DNA of 52,478 nucleotides from Neisseriaceae bacterium TC5R-5. GTDB lineage: Bacteria > Pseudomonadota > Gammaproteobacteria > Burkholderiales > Chromobacteriaceae. Of the stretch, positions 1-7,640 are shown piece by piece (position 1 is the first letter of the stretch; each line of letters opens with the position of its first letter). A program made the position numbers and the translations under genes. Under the pieces are notes generated by a model. It had not been told where the DNA came from, ran no database searches, and saw nothing but the letters and a program-made list of their open reading frames with translations. Location of the stretch: assembly GCA_020830965.2 (NCBI GenBank), contig JACCFC020000024.1:690-53167 (forward strand), read 5' to 3'.

Positions 1-206
1 GGTACGTCGTAGCTGTCCGGCGTCGCCAGTTCCAAGGTGTATTCATAGAGCTCGCCCAGGCTTTCATCACCGCTCAGGCTGACAAAGCGCAGCGCATCCT
101 GGCCTAGCCATTGCGGCATTGCCGGGCTGCTGATAGAAACGGTACGGCTATGCAGAAAAGAAAAGGGATTGGGTGGCGGCGCCGGGAGGGTGGGTTCGGT
201 AGACAT
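1..206 (-). CDS. vgrG: VgrG-type T6SS spike protein, N-terminal fragment
   Basis: The first about 68 residues of a protein that runs off the left edge. After a Pro-rich start (MSTEPTLPAPPPNPFSFLHS) comes RTVSISS, then ALRFVSLSGDESLGELYEYT, the typical opening of the VgrG/gp27-like beta domain. VgrG trimers tip the type VI secretion tube. The ATG at 204-206 is preceded by AGAGGAAA, a good ribosome binding site. Nothing downstream is visible, so an evolved C-terminal effector extension cannot be judged. The call rests only on this short N-terminal match. Confidence 0.75.
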   Translation of the reverse strand, partial: MSTEPTLPAPPPNPFSFLHSRTVSISSPAMPQWLGQDALRFVSLSGDESLGELYEYTLELATPDSYDV

Positions 207-499
207 TAGCTTTCCTCTTTTGTAGACAATAAAAAGTTTGCTTGTCCCGTTTGGTACCGATTCCCATCGATTAGTTATGGGAATGAAAGGAGGTGCGGGA
301 ACATAGTCAGCAAGGAGTAAAGCTTAACCTATATTCTCGATTTCTTATGAATAAGCCAGGGGGGGTGTTTTGACTATGGATTTTTGAATTTTCGTGATAT
401 TCTGATCGGTTATTATTTAATTTTTTCCATGAAAAATGATTAACTTTCTGTTTTTAAAGTAATTTTTATAGTTCATAACACGTACTATTTGCGTATTTT

Positions 500-531
500 T
501 TATGCAAAAACCGCTGCCAGTCAGTTGGCAG
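500..531 (-). terminator. Possible intrinsic terminator, minus strand
   Basis: CTGCCA (514-519) and TGGCAG (526-531) form a 6-bp stem with a 6-nt loop. On the minus strand it is followed by CGG and TTTTTGC, a short U tract. It lies about 240 bp beyond the slt stop codon, so it could end read-through from slt before vgrG. Confidence 0.45.
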
Positions 532-721
532 TTGTGAGGCGAAAAATAAAAAATTAGCTGGTACGAAGGCGATGCTGACTTTCACAAGTCGCCTGATGGT
601 GTTTCAGTCATGAGCTATCTGGTCATTTTCACGCCTTTGGTGCGTTGCAATCACCTTGTTTCTGTTGCAGTGAGTGTGGTTTTTTGATCGCTTGTTGTTT
701 GTGATAGCCCGTTTATTTCTT

Positions 722-757
722 CCCCGTTCATGTTTGTTTGGCCAGACATGAACGGGG
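722..757. terminator. Perfect 12-bp hairpin just downstream of slt
   Basis: CCCCGTTCATGT (722-733) and ACATGAACGGGG (746-757) are perfect complements with a 12-nt loop, starting 13 bp beyond the slt stop codon. There is no U tract on the slt strand, so it may stabilise or process the 3' end rather than act as a classical intrinsic terminator. Confidence 0.5.
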
Positions 758-770
758 AGTGTTCTTCGAT

Positions 771-2660
771 CTAACGGGCTGGTACGGTGCCCATGCGGTT
801 GCGTAAGGAAATGTTGGTGTGACCAAAGGTGCTGGCGTAGTAGGCTGCGTTGGCCATTACTTTTTGGACATAGTCACGGGTTTCATTGAAAGGAATGGTT
901 TCCGCGTAGATGGTGCCGTCCAGCGTGCGGTCGGTTTGCCAGGCGCGGGCGCGGCCAGGGCCGGCGTTGTAGGCAGCTGTGGCCAGGATTTCATTGCCGT
1001 AGAGCTGATCCAGTACGTGACGCAGGTACCAGGTGCCGATCTGGATATTGTGGTCGATGTCATTGACCGAGAAAGTGCTCAAGCCCATTTTTTTGGCGGC
1101 CCATTTGGCGGTGGCCGGCATGAGCTGCATCAGGCCGGAGGCGCCGACACCGGAGCGGGCCATGGTGATGAAGCGGCTTTCCTGACGAATCAGGCCATAG
1201 ACCCAGGCGTCGTCGATGTCCATTTTTGCTGCATAACGTTGGGTGATGTCACGGAAGGGGGTGAGGTAGCGCAGGCTGAAATCATGTTCGGTGACGGTGC
1301 GTTCTGCGCTGTAGATCGCCATATCGTAGAAGTTGACCCGACGAGCAACTTCGGCCGCAGCCAGCAGTTCGAGATCGCTGCGTTTGCGCATCGCCCAGCG
1401 CCATTCGCGTTGTGCATCGGTGCGGAACTCGGGCTTTTTATGACGCTCAGCCAGGCTTAATAGCGCCAGCGAGCGGCGAATGGCCGGTTCTGCCTGCATC
1501 TTTTGAATGTCGGCTTTGTTGGGGTCGAGTTTGCTGGGTGGGGTGGACAAGCTATTGCCCAGTTCTTCCAAGGACAGCAGCGCGTAGTAGTGGTGGCCGC
1601 TGCTGTTTTGGCTGAATAGCGTGGTGGCTTGTTTGGCTTGGCCTTGTTGTTGCAAGGCTTTAGCGCGCCAGTAGCGCCAGGCGGGTTTGCCAGCGGTGGC
1701 TGCTGGCATATTGCCGGTGATTTTTTCCAGTTGGCTCCATTGCCCTAGTCGTAGCGCGGAGCGTGCCCACCATTCCCATTGTTCGCCGGTGAGTTGTTTG
1801 TTGTCGGCTTTGTCAAACCAGCCGAGGGCTTGGGCTGCTTGTTGTTTCCGTGCCATCAGCAGTGCTAACTGCCCCCAGGCAAAGCCAGCGCGTTCGCGGC
1901 TGAGGGCGGATTCCACTTGGCGCAGTCGCGCCACTCCTTGATTGATGTCGGTTTTGCCCTGGCGTATCAGGTCGTAGACCACGGCTTCCTGGCCGCCGGG
2001 GGTGTTCGGGTTGGCGCTGGCCGGTTTGTTGAGTGCGGCATTGTCTAGCGGCAGCCCGGTATCGGCGGCCATTTGGCGGGCGAGGGAGGCAAAATTGCCT
2101 GCCAGTAGCAAGCGGGCACGTAGCCATAGCCAGTCGGTTTTGAGGATGCCTTGTTTGGCGGCCGCACTGATCAGTCGGTTACAGCCTTCCGGGGTGGTGC
2201 GGCTTTCCAGGAAACGATCAAGATCGGTAGGGGCTTTGCCTTGGTTGAGGTCAAGCAGTTGTCCGTAGCAAGTGGATTCTTCGTCACGCCCTTCGAGCGG
2301 AAGTTTTTTCCATTCTTCGCTGAAGCGGGGCCAGTTTTGGCGCTGTCCTAGCATTTTCAGCCATTCATTGCGCACACGCTCTGGCATCAGGCCTTCATTG
2401 ACACGATTTAAAAAGGCTTGGGCTGGGCCGTCGTCGTTATTGTCCAGTGCTTTGAGTGCCAGCCAGTAGGCAGGGTAATCGCGTAGCGGCTCATTGGCCG
2501 GCATTTGCTGGCTGAGGCGGGTGAGTTTGCTGACATTATTGCTGCGATAGGCATCGCGGGCGGCAATCAGGTCGGCGTCCATATCGGCATTAGCGGGTAA
2601 GGCGGTGGATAGGCCAAGCAGCAGGGTGGCAAGGTGCAGGGAGCGAGGAAGCAGTCTCAT
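771..2660 (-). CDS. slt: Soluble lytic murein transglycosylase (Slt70-like)
   Basis: A 629-residue periplasmic enzyme that cleaves the glycan strand of peptidoglycan to give 1,6-anhydromuramyl products. The N-terminus is a clear signal peptide (hydrophobic LATLLLGLSTALPANA, probable cleavage after ANA). Residues from about 30 to 450 form the alpha-helical superhelical (U and L) region. The C-terminal SLT domain carries the catalytic Glu in IRQESRF, then GASGLMQLMPATAKWAAKK and ATAAYNAGPGRARAW, the canonical family 1 motifs. Length is close to E. coli Slt70 (645 aa). It is transcribed alone, divergently from the peroxiredoxin gene. A 213-codon antisense ORF over its 3' half is a coding shadow. 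Confidence 0.95.
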   Translation of the reverse strand: MRLLPRSLHLATLLLGLSTALPANADMDADLIAARDAYRSNNVSKLTRLSQQMPANEPLRDYPAYWLALKALDNNDDGPAQAFLNRVNEGLMPERVRNEWLKMLGQRQNWPRFSEEWKKLPLEGRDEESTCYGQLLDLNQGKAPTDLDRFLESRTTPEGCNRLISAAAKQGILKTDWLWLRARLLLAGNFASLARQMAADTGLPLDNAALNKPASANPNTPGGQEAVVYDLIRQGKTDINQGVARLRQVESALSRERAGFAWGQLALLMARKQQAAQALGWFDKADNKQLTGEQWEWWARSALRLGQWSQLEKITGNMPAATAGKPAWRYWRAKALQQQGQAKQATTLFSQNSSGHHYYALLSLEELGNSLSTPPSKLDPNKADIQKMQAEPAIRRSLALLSLAERHKKPEFRTDAQREWRWAMRKRSDLELLAAAEVARRVNFYDMAIYSAERTVTEHDFSLRYLTPFRDITQRYAAKMDIDDAWVYGLIRQESRFITMARSGVGASGLMQLMPATAKWAAKKMGLSTFSVNDIDHNIQIGTWYLRHVLDQLYGNEILATAAYNAGPGRARAWQTDRTLDGTIYAETIPFNETRDYVQKVMANAAYYASTFGHTNISLRNRMGTVPAR

Positions 2661-2930
2661 GAGGTTTCCGGTTTGATGATAGGCGCGGCGTCGTCCGCAG
2701 TGGTGTTTGCTCGTGACAGAAACAGTGTGCTGATGCTTAGGGCGGCCTGATGTGTGTAGGTGTTGTGTCTTTGGGCAGTAGTAAGCAAGATTTTATCTGT
2801 GTGCAGGGAGTTTCATAAAAAAAACAAATCACAAGTTTAATAATAATCAATTAGACCAATCGATATTGCGTCGTCACAATGCTACGAATCATTATTTAAC
2901 TTGATCGCAACCTTAATGAAGGAGCTTGCT

Positions 2931-3662
2931 ATGTTACAAAATCGTGAAGGTCAACGGGTACCGAATGTTACTTTCCATACCCGAGTAAATAACGAGTGGA
3001 AGGATGTTACCACTGCCGATTTGTTTACGGGTAAGACAGTCGCTGTATTCTCGTTGCCCGGTGCGTTTACGCCTACTTGTTCGTCTACGCATTTGCCGCG
3101 TTTTAATGAGCTGGCCCCTGCTTTCTTTGCCAATGGTGTGGACAGCATTTTGTGCGTGTCGGTGAATGATACTTTTGTGATGAACGAATGGGCCAAGGAT
3201 CAGGATGCTGAAAACCTGGTGATGGTTCCGGATGGCAATGGTGATTTCACTGCCGGTATGGGCATGCTGGTGGATAAGCAGGATCTGGGTTTTGGTAAGC
3301 GTAGCTGGCGCTATTCGATGTTGGTGAAAGATGGTGTGGTCGACAAGATGTTTATCGAGCCACAGGAGCCGGGTGACCCATTCAAAGTGTCCGATGCCGA
3401 TACTATGCTGGACTACATCAATCCTGCTGCCAAGAAGCCGGATCAAGTAGTGGTGTTCTCGAAAGAGGGCTGCCCGCATTGCTTACGTGCCAAGGCTTTG
3501 TTGACTGAGCATGGCTACCACTATGCTGATGTTGCTTTGGATAACAAGGTTCGTGGCAAGGTATTGGGCGCTATTTCTAGCGAAATGACAGCACCGCAAG
3601 TATTTATCAATGGTCAGCTGATTGGTTCGGCTGAGGCGCTGGAGAAGTATTTGGCTAAGTAA
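2931..3662 (+). CDS. Hybrid peroxiredoxin-glutaredoxin (Prx5-Grx)
   Basis: A 243-residue fusion. The N-terminal peroxiredoxin-5 domain (about 1-165) has [14 protein letters not shown] with the peroxidatic Cys at residue 50. The C-terminal glutaredoxin domain has [12 protein letters not shown] with the CPHC redox site at 181-184. Such hybrids, as in Haemophilus influenzae and Neisseria, reduce peroxides with glutathione, the Grx domain recycling the Prx domain. The start is the ATG at 2931 because AAGGAG lies seven bases upstream; an upstream in-frame start at 2901 lacks such a site. The downstream neighbour is a flavoprotein disulfide reductase, the same arrangement as in Neisseria meningitidis, suggesting one redox-defence unit. 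Two hairpins separate the genes. I could not find a convincing OxyR site upstream. Confidence 0.93.
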   Translation: MLQNREGQRVPNVTFHTRVNNEWKDVTTADLFTGKTVAVFSLPGAFTPTCSSTHLPRFNELAPAFFANGVDSILCVSVNDTFVMNEWAKDQDAENLVMVPDGNGDFTAGMGMLVDKQDLGFGKRSWRYSMLVKDGVVDKMFIEPQEPGDPFKVSDADTMLDYINPAAKKPDQVVVFSKEGCPHCLRAKALLTEHGYHYADVALDNKVRGKVLGAISSEMTAPQVFINGQLIGSAEALEKYLAK

Positions 3663-3681
3663 GCCGCTGCCAGGCTCTCTC

Positions 3682-3739
3682 TCGGTGGTTTCTGCCCTGA
3701 TACCACCGAACTTCCGGCTGGTTTTACCAGCCGTTTTTT
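3682..3739 (+). terminator. Tandem hairpins with intrinsic terminator
   Basis: Hairpin one: TCGGTGGT (3682-3689) with ACCACCGA (3702-3709). Hairpin two: CGGCTGG (3715-3721) with CCAGCCG (3727-3733), then a run of six T. The second is a textbook intrinsic terminator for the peroxiredoxin gene. Confidence 0.85.
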
Positions 3740-3765
3740 GTCGGAATACGCAACGTCATGGTGCG

Positions 3766-3800
3766 CCGTGCCGTGCCGTGCCGTGCCGTGCCGTGCCGTA
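3766..3800 (+). repeat. Pentanucleotide tandem repeat (CCGTG), about 7 units
   Basis: Six perfect CCGTG units followed by CCGTA, in the 5' region of the flavoprotein gene and ending 30 bp before its ATG. It lies between the terminator and the start codon, so copy changes would alter promoter or leader spacing, not the reading frame. Confidence 0.9.
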
Positions 3801-3830
3801 TCCCGGCTTACTGTTATGAAGGATTGAATA

Positions 3831-5219
3831 ATGCAAACATTACATATTGATGTGGCTGTTATCGGCGCGGGTACGGCCGGTTTGGCGGCTTATGGTGCTG
3901 CCAAGGCACAGGGTGCCAGTGTGGTGATGATTGAGGGTGGGCCATATGGAACGACCTGCGCCCGTGTTGGTTGTATGCCTTCAAAATTATTGATTGCCGC
4001 TGCCGAGGCAGCGCATAGCGCTGAGCATGGTGCGCAGTTTGGTGTGCATGTGAATGGCGAAGTGTATGTTGATGGCCGCGAAGTGATGGCTAGGGTGAAG
4101 CGCGAACGGAACCGTTTTGTCGGCTTTGTCGTGGATAGCGTGGATAACTTGCCGGCGCAGGAAAAGTTACGCGGCTATGCCCGTTTTATCGATGCCACGA
4201 CTTTGCAGGTTGATGAGCACACGGTGGTGCACGCCAAGCGAGTAGTGATTGCTACCGGTTCCACCCCGGCTGTTCCGGCACCGTTCAAAGCGTTGGGCGA
4301 TAGTGTTGTCGTTAATGATGATGTGTTTGCTTGGGATGATTTGCCCGCTAGCGTAGCGGTGTTTGGGCCTGGTGTGATTGGCTTGGAACTGGGGCAGGCT
4401 TTGTCCCGTCTCGGTGTGAAAGTGAAAGTGTTCGGTGCTAGCGGCAGTGTCGGTCCTTTTTCTGACCCCGTGGTACGTGACTACGCACTGAGCACTTTGG
4501 GCTCGGAGTTTTATTTGGACCCCAAGGCGCGGGTATTAGCGATGGAGCAGGTGGATGGCAAAGCGCAGATTCGCTTTGTTAATCTGGATGGTGAGGAAGT
4601 CAGCGAAAGTTTTGACTATGCGCTGATCGCTACTGGCCGCCAGCCGAATGTGCGTCATCTGGGGCTGGAAAATACCGGTTTGCAGTTGGATGCGCGTGGG
4701 GTGCCGCTGTTTGACCCGCAAACATTGCAGTGTGGCGATAGCCCGGTGTTTATTGCTGGTGATGCCAACGAGTTGTTGCCTCTGTTGCACGAAGCTGCCG
4801 ATCAGGGCAAAACAGCCGGTGACAATGCGGGTCGCTACCCGCAAGTGCATGCCGGTTTCCGCCGCTCGTCCATTGCGGTGGTCTTTTCCGAGCCGCAAAT
4901 GATGATGGTGGGCAGCCGCTTTGCTGATTTGCCGGCGGATAGCTTTGTAATAGGCGCGATTAACTTTGAAGCTCAGGGCCGCAGTCGGGTGATGGCGGTG
5001 AATAAAGGTCTGCTGCATCTATATGCTGATAAACAGACCGGCCGTTTCTTGGGGGCGGAGATGATAGGCCCGCGTGCGGAAAATCTGGCGCATTTATTGG
5101 CTTGGAGCCATCAGCAGCAATTAACCATTGCGCAGATGCTGGACATGCCGTTTTATCATCCGGTAATCGAAGAGGGCTTGCGTACCGCTTTGCGTGATGC
5201 GGCAGCCAAACTGGTGTAG
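3831..5219 (+). CDS. Dihydrolipoamide dehydrogenase-like flavoprotein disulfide reductase
   Basis: A 462-residue class I pyridine nucleotide-disulfide oxidoreductase. FAD site: VIGAGTAGLAA near residue 10. Redox-active disulfide: TCARVGCMPSK with Cys43 and Cys48. NAD(P) fold: VFGPGVIGLELGQALSRLG. Second FAD motif: VFIAGDAN. The dimerisation domain ends with FYHPVIEEGL, which supplies the His and Glu of the active-site pair. The sequence is more like the stand-alone LpdA3-type proteins of Neisseria than the E3 of a 2-oxoacid complex, and no such complex is nearby. Its substrate is unknown; a role in recycling the thiol used by the adjacent Prx-Grx protein is plausible. AAGGA lies 8 bp before the ATG. 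A pentanucleotide repeat sits in the leader. Confidence 0.88.
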   Translation: MQTLHIDVAVIGAGTAGLAAYGAAKAQGASVVMIEGGPYGTTCARVGCMPSKLLIAAAEAAHSAEHGAQFGVHVNGEVYVDGREVMARVKRERNRFVGFVVDSVDNLPAQEKLRGYARFIDATTLQVDEHTVVHAKRVVIATGSTPAVPAPFKALGDSVVVNDDVFAWDDLPASVAVFGPGVIGLELGQALSRLGVKVKVFGASGSVGPFSDPVVRDYALSTLGSEFYLDPKARVLAMEQVDGKAQIRFVNLDGEEVSESFDYALIATGRQPNVRHLGLENTGLQLDARGVPLFDPQTLQCGDSPVFIAGDANELLPLLHEAADQGKTAGDNAGRYPQVHAGFRRSSIAVVFSEPQMMMVGSRFADLPADSFVIGAINFEAQGRSRVMAVNKGLLHLYADKQTGRFLGAEMIGPRAENLAHLLAWSHQQQLTIAQMLDMPFYHPVIEEGLRTALRDAAAKLV

Positions 5220-5226
5220 GTTTTTG

Positions 5227-5272
5227 CTGTTACGGAGCTGAATCAGGTTCCGTAACAGTGTCTTTGTTTATC
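5227..5272 (+). terminator. Intrinsic terminator after the flavoprotein gene
   Basis: CTGTTACGGA (5227-5236) and TCCGTAACAG (5249-5258) form a perfect 10-bp stem with a 12-nt loop, followed by TGTCTTTGTTTA. It also lies 3' of the convergent beta-lactamase gene and may serve both. Confidence 0.75.
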
Positions 5273-5295
5273 CTCATACAGCCTAAAATCGCCTG

Positions 5296-6153
5296 CTAGA
5301 ACAGGCCCAAGTATTGCAGCGCTTTGGTTGCCAGTTGTAAGCGCAGCTTTAGATCACTCTCTTGCCGGATGTCTATATTCAGTGCAAAGGTATAGCGCTG
5401 GTCTGTCGTTTCTACCCAACCTACTAGCCAGCCGGTACCGGCTTGGCGGCGATGGCTGGCCCAGCCAGTCCAGCCAGTCCAGCCAGTCCAGCCAGTTTTA
5501 AAGAACAATTTGCCCTTGCTACTTTGTTGGGACGGCATGATGTTATGCAAATGTTGCAGAGTTTGCGCCGAAAAAACGGGCTTCTTGGTACTCAATAAAG
5601 CATCCAGAAACTGTGTTTGTTCGATAGCTGAAATTTTCAGCGGGCCTTGCAGCCAGAACCGATCCACTTGTGTGCCGATATCACCGTTGCCGTAATGACT
5701 TTGCTGCACAAATTTCCGCATGCGTTGCAGGCCAATTCTGCGCGCGATCTCCTGGTAAACCGTGAGGTTAGAGACGGCAATAGCCTCGCCGATAGTCATG
5801 TCTTTTTCCCAGGATTTGAGATACTGCGGCTTGCCGTTGTAATGAAAAATTTGTTGTTCACTGCTGATCACGCCTGTTTCAAAGCCGATCAGGCTGTTTA
5901 GGATTTTGAACGTAGAGGCTGGGATAAAACGCTGTTTCGCCCGTTTGTGATTGTAGCCGTACAGCGTTTGCCGATCCGGGTGTGACAGTACAAAACTACC
6001 GCTGACACCGGCCTGGTCAAATAGCTTGCCCACTGCTGGTACCTCCTGCCATGGCTGAGCCTGCACCATGGTGTTTAGTAGGGTTAGCCCACAGGCAAGT
6101 AGCAGGTTATGGAGTTTGCTTAAACGAATCATGGGTGAGATGGGCAGCAACAC
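5296..6153 (-). CDS. Class D (OXA-type) beta-lactamase with repeated KTG-loop motif
   Basis: A 285-residue serine beta-lactamase acting in the periplasm. Class D motifs from the GTG start: signal peptide 1-32; PASTFK with catalytic Ser80 and Lys83; SNL at 128-130 where most OXA enzymes have SxV; YGN at 154-156; Trp167 in FWLQGPLKIS; and KTG at 219-221. The KTG is followed by TGW repeated in tandem (KTGWTGWTGWTGW) before ASHRRQAGTGWLVGWVE, the usual strand after the motif. The three extra TGW units come from a 9-bp tandem repeat and add nine residues next to the active site, so activity is uncertain. An ATG at 6130-6132 (residue 8) gives a tidier signal peptide; neither start has a strong ribosome binding site. 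No regulator or mobile element adjoins it, which suggests a resident gene. Confidence 0.9.
   Translation of the reverse strand: MLLPISPMIRLSKLHNLLLACGLTLLNTMVQAQPWQEVPAVGKLFDQAGVSGSFVLSHPDRQTLYGYNHKRAKQRFIPASTFKILNSLIGFETGVISSEQQIFHYNGKPQYLKSWEKDMTIGEAIAVSNLTVYQEIARRIGLQRMRKFVQQSHYGNGDIGTQVDRFWLQGPLKISAIEQTQFLDALLSTKKPVFSAQTLQHLHNIMPSQQSSKGKLFFKTGWTGWTGWTGWASHRRQAGTGWLVGWVETTDQRYTFALNIDIRQESDLKLRLQLATKALQYLGLF
5461..5496 (-). repeat. 9-bp in-frame tandem repeat, 4 copies
   Basis: CCAGCCAGT occurs four times without mismatch. On the coding strand each unit is ACTGGCTGG, encoding Thr-Gly-Trp. The first unit is part of the catalytic KTG motif of the OXA gene; the other three look like slippage duplications. 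Confidence 0.97.
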
Positions 6154-6293
6154 AGTAAAGGCTTAGCAATTATTTGAAACCACGGTCATCTTGGAAGAGC
6201 TTTACCGCAGAGACTACAGTGATATTCGTGACTGAGAAATTTGCTAGGGCTGGTAAAAAATTGGCCAGCGATTTAGGCCGTCTAGAATTTTGT

Positions 6294-6370
6294 TGGTGCA
6301 CCCGACAGGGATCGAACCTGTGACCTTCAGCTTCGGAAACTGACACTCTATCCAACTGAGCTACGGATGC
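6294..6370 (-). tRNA. tRNA-Arg (anticodon CCG)
   Basis: A complete 77-nt cloverleaf on the minus strand. The acceptor stem GCATCCG pairs with CGGGTGC (one G-U). The anticodon arm is TCAGT-TTCCGAA-GCTGA with anticodon CCG, reading CGG. The T loop is GTTCGATCC within stem CAGG/CCTG. The 3' CCA is encoded (6294-6296). No sign of integration at its 3' end. Confidence 0.96.
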
Positions 6371-6519
6371 GCTGATGCTTGTATTTGTGTTGAAGCAGGC
6401 GCGCATCATAGCTCAAAGTGTACGCGCTAGTCTAGTGTAGGGATTTTGCCTTGCTTCTCAGCTTGCCGTATAATCGCGCCATTTTAATTGTCATTATTTT
6501 CTTCAGGCGAGGCTCATAA

Positions 6520-7263
6520 ATGAGTGATGAGAACGGAATGGCTCCTGGCCAAGTGATTAAGGTGCTCGCTGGCGTCACTGTCTTTATCGTGGTGGCAATT
6601 TGGTTGTTGGCCAAGTTGGCGACCAGTGGTTTCAATGTAGATGCCGAGGTGATGACTAAAGAAGCTGTTGCCGCTCGTCTGAAGCCGGTAGGTCTATCTG
6701 TCGTGAGCGATGCGCCACCGGGGATGCGTAACGGCGAGCAGGTTTTTAAAGCGATTTGTATTTCCTGTCATGGTACCGGTCTTGCCGGTTCGCCCAAGTT
6801 TGGTGATGCGGCTGCTTGGGCGCCGCATTTGGCCAAGGGTTGGGATACGCTGGTTGATCATGCTTTGAAAGGTTTTAATGCGATGCCGGCTAAAGGTGGC
6901 TCGCCGGATTTGACCGACGATGAAGTCAAACGTGCAGTAGCTTATATGGGTAACGCTGCCGGTGCCAAATTCACCGAGCCGCCATTAGGTGGTGCGGGTG
7001 GCGCGGCAGCCGTGGCTGATCCGGCCGTCGTGGGTAAAAAAATCTACGAGAGTCTGTGCATCACTTGCCACGCTGCTGGTGTGGCCGGTGCTCCTAAGTT
7101 TGGCGATAAAGCTGCGTGGGCCATTCGCTTGAAGCCGGGTTTGGATGAGGTGATTAAGATTGCGACCAAGGGTTTGAATGCGATGCCACCTAAAGGTGGT
7201 TATACCGGTAGCGATGCTGAATTCCGTGCCGCAGTAGAGTATATGGTGAATAATTCCAAGTAA
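6520..7263 (+). CDS. cycB: Membrane-anchored di-haem cytochrome c5
   Basis: A 247-residue c-type cytochrome. One N-terminal transmembrane anchor (about residues 12-33, VIKVLAGVTVFIVVAIWLLA) is followed by two class I c5 domains arising from an internal duplication. Haem sites are CISCH (80-84) and CITCH (180-184); axial Met ligands lie in NAMPAKGG and NAMPPKGG. The domains are joined by a Gly/Ala/Pro-rich linker (about 155-170). In Neisseria the equivalent protein CycB passes electrons from the bc1 complex to terminal reductases; a similar periplasmic shuttle role is expected here. The ATG at 6520 follows AGGCGAGG. It stands alone and ends at a strong terminator. Confidence 0.92.
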   Translation: MSDENGMAPGQVIKVLAGVTVFIVVAIWLLAKLATSGFNVDAEVMTKEAVAARLKPVGLSVVSDAPPGMRNGEQVFKAICISCHGTGLAGSPKFGDAAAWAPHLAKGWDTLVDHALKGFNAMPAKGGSPDLTDDEVKRAVAYMGNAAGAKFTEPPLGGAGGAAAVADPAVVGKKIYESLCITCHAAGVAGAPKFGDKAAWAIRLKPGLDEVIKIATKGLNAMPPKGGYTGSDAEFRAAVEYMVNNSK

Positions 7264-7286
7264 GTGCATGACAAATGGTGGTTTGT

Positions 7287-7320
7287 AAAATACCCGGTGT
7301 TTTCACCGGGTATTTTCTTT
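7287..7320 (+). terminator. Strong intrinsic terminator of the cytochrome c5 gene
   Basis: AAAATACCCGGTG (7287-7299) and CACCGGGTATTTT (7304-7316) form a perfect 13-bp stem with a TTTT loop, followed by CTTTT. Confidence 0.95.
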
Positions 7321-7369
7321 TGTGGTTTTTATGAATTGTAAATGTCAAAACGGACAGGTGTGATGAAAG

Positions 7370-7530
7370 CAGATTTGCGAGAAGATGCGCCATCTGTTGA
7401 GCGACAAGGCTTAGTGGCAAGGTGCTAGTTGGGCTCTACACCTTGTGACTGCTGGGGTGGGTGAACCTTGTCGTGACGGAGATGTTCCTCATTACATTTA
7501 ATATGGCGCCTGCTTGGCGCCATTTTTTTT
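7370..7530 (+). ncRNA. Candidate structured leader or small RNA ending in a terminator
   Basis: This gene-free stretch lies between two same-strand terminators. Visible pairings: AGATG (7383-7387) with CATCT (7391-7395); CGACAAGG (7402-7409) with CCTTGTCG (7466-7473), enclosing CAAGGTG (7418-7424) with CACCTTG (7439-7445). The 3' end is an intrinsic terminator at 7503-7530. GCGCCAT (7387-7393) can also pair with ATGGCGC (7503-7509), the left arm of that terminator, so an alternative antiterminated fold is possible. It could be an attenuator or riboswitch of the formate dehydrogenase operon starting at 7641, or an independent sRNA. I do not recognise a known family. Confidence 0.4.
7503..7530 (+). 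terminator. Strong intrinsic terminator upstream of fdsG
   Basis: ATGGCGCC (7503-7510) and GGCGCCAT (7516-7523) with a 5-nt loop and a run of eight T ending at 7530. It lies 110 bp before fdsG and 210 bp after the cytochrome terminator, so it ends some other transcript that starts between them. Confidence 0.9.
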
Positions 7531-7562
7531 GGCTGTATTGCTTTCATTCAGCATAGTTGAGT

Positions 7563-7580
7563 GCTTGGTATATGCCAAGC
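7563..7580. promoter_or_regulatory. Inverted repeat, possible operator of the fds operon
   Basis: GCTTGG-TATATG-CCAAGC is an 18-bp inverted repeat 60 bp upstream of the fdsG ATG and just past the terminator. Its size suits a LysR-type or other dimeric regulator; no regulator gene is adjacent. Confidence 0.4.
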
Positions 7581-7640
7581 CGGTTGCGCTTGTTAATCCA
7601 TCTGGCTGTTCTTGTGGCCAGTTTTTCCGGGTGATCTGGC

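Larger units (their letters stand above)
207..770. other. Gene-free AT-rich region between vgrG and slt
   Basis: About 560 bp upstream of vgrG and downstream of slt, both on the minus strand. It is clearly richer in A and T than the flanking genes, notably around 370-500. I see two hairpins (listed separately) and no credible ORF. The long leader suggests that the vgrG promoter and perhaps H-NS-like silencing sites lie here; that is inference. Confidence 0.5.

Noticed and set aside
819-1460. A 213-codon plus-strand ORF antisense to slt
   Set aside because: It is an exact coding shadow of a well-conserved lytic transglycosylase domain, with no ribosome binding site.
2661-2930. Possible OxyR site upstream of the peroxiredoxin gene
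   Set aside because: I could not find the spaced ATAG/CTAT pattern; nothing better than chance.
6294-6370. tRNA-Arg as an integration site
   Set aside because: No duplicated 3' tRNA end, no integrase and no change of gene content beside it.
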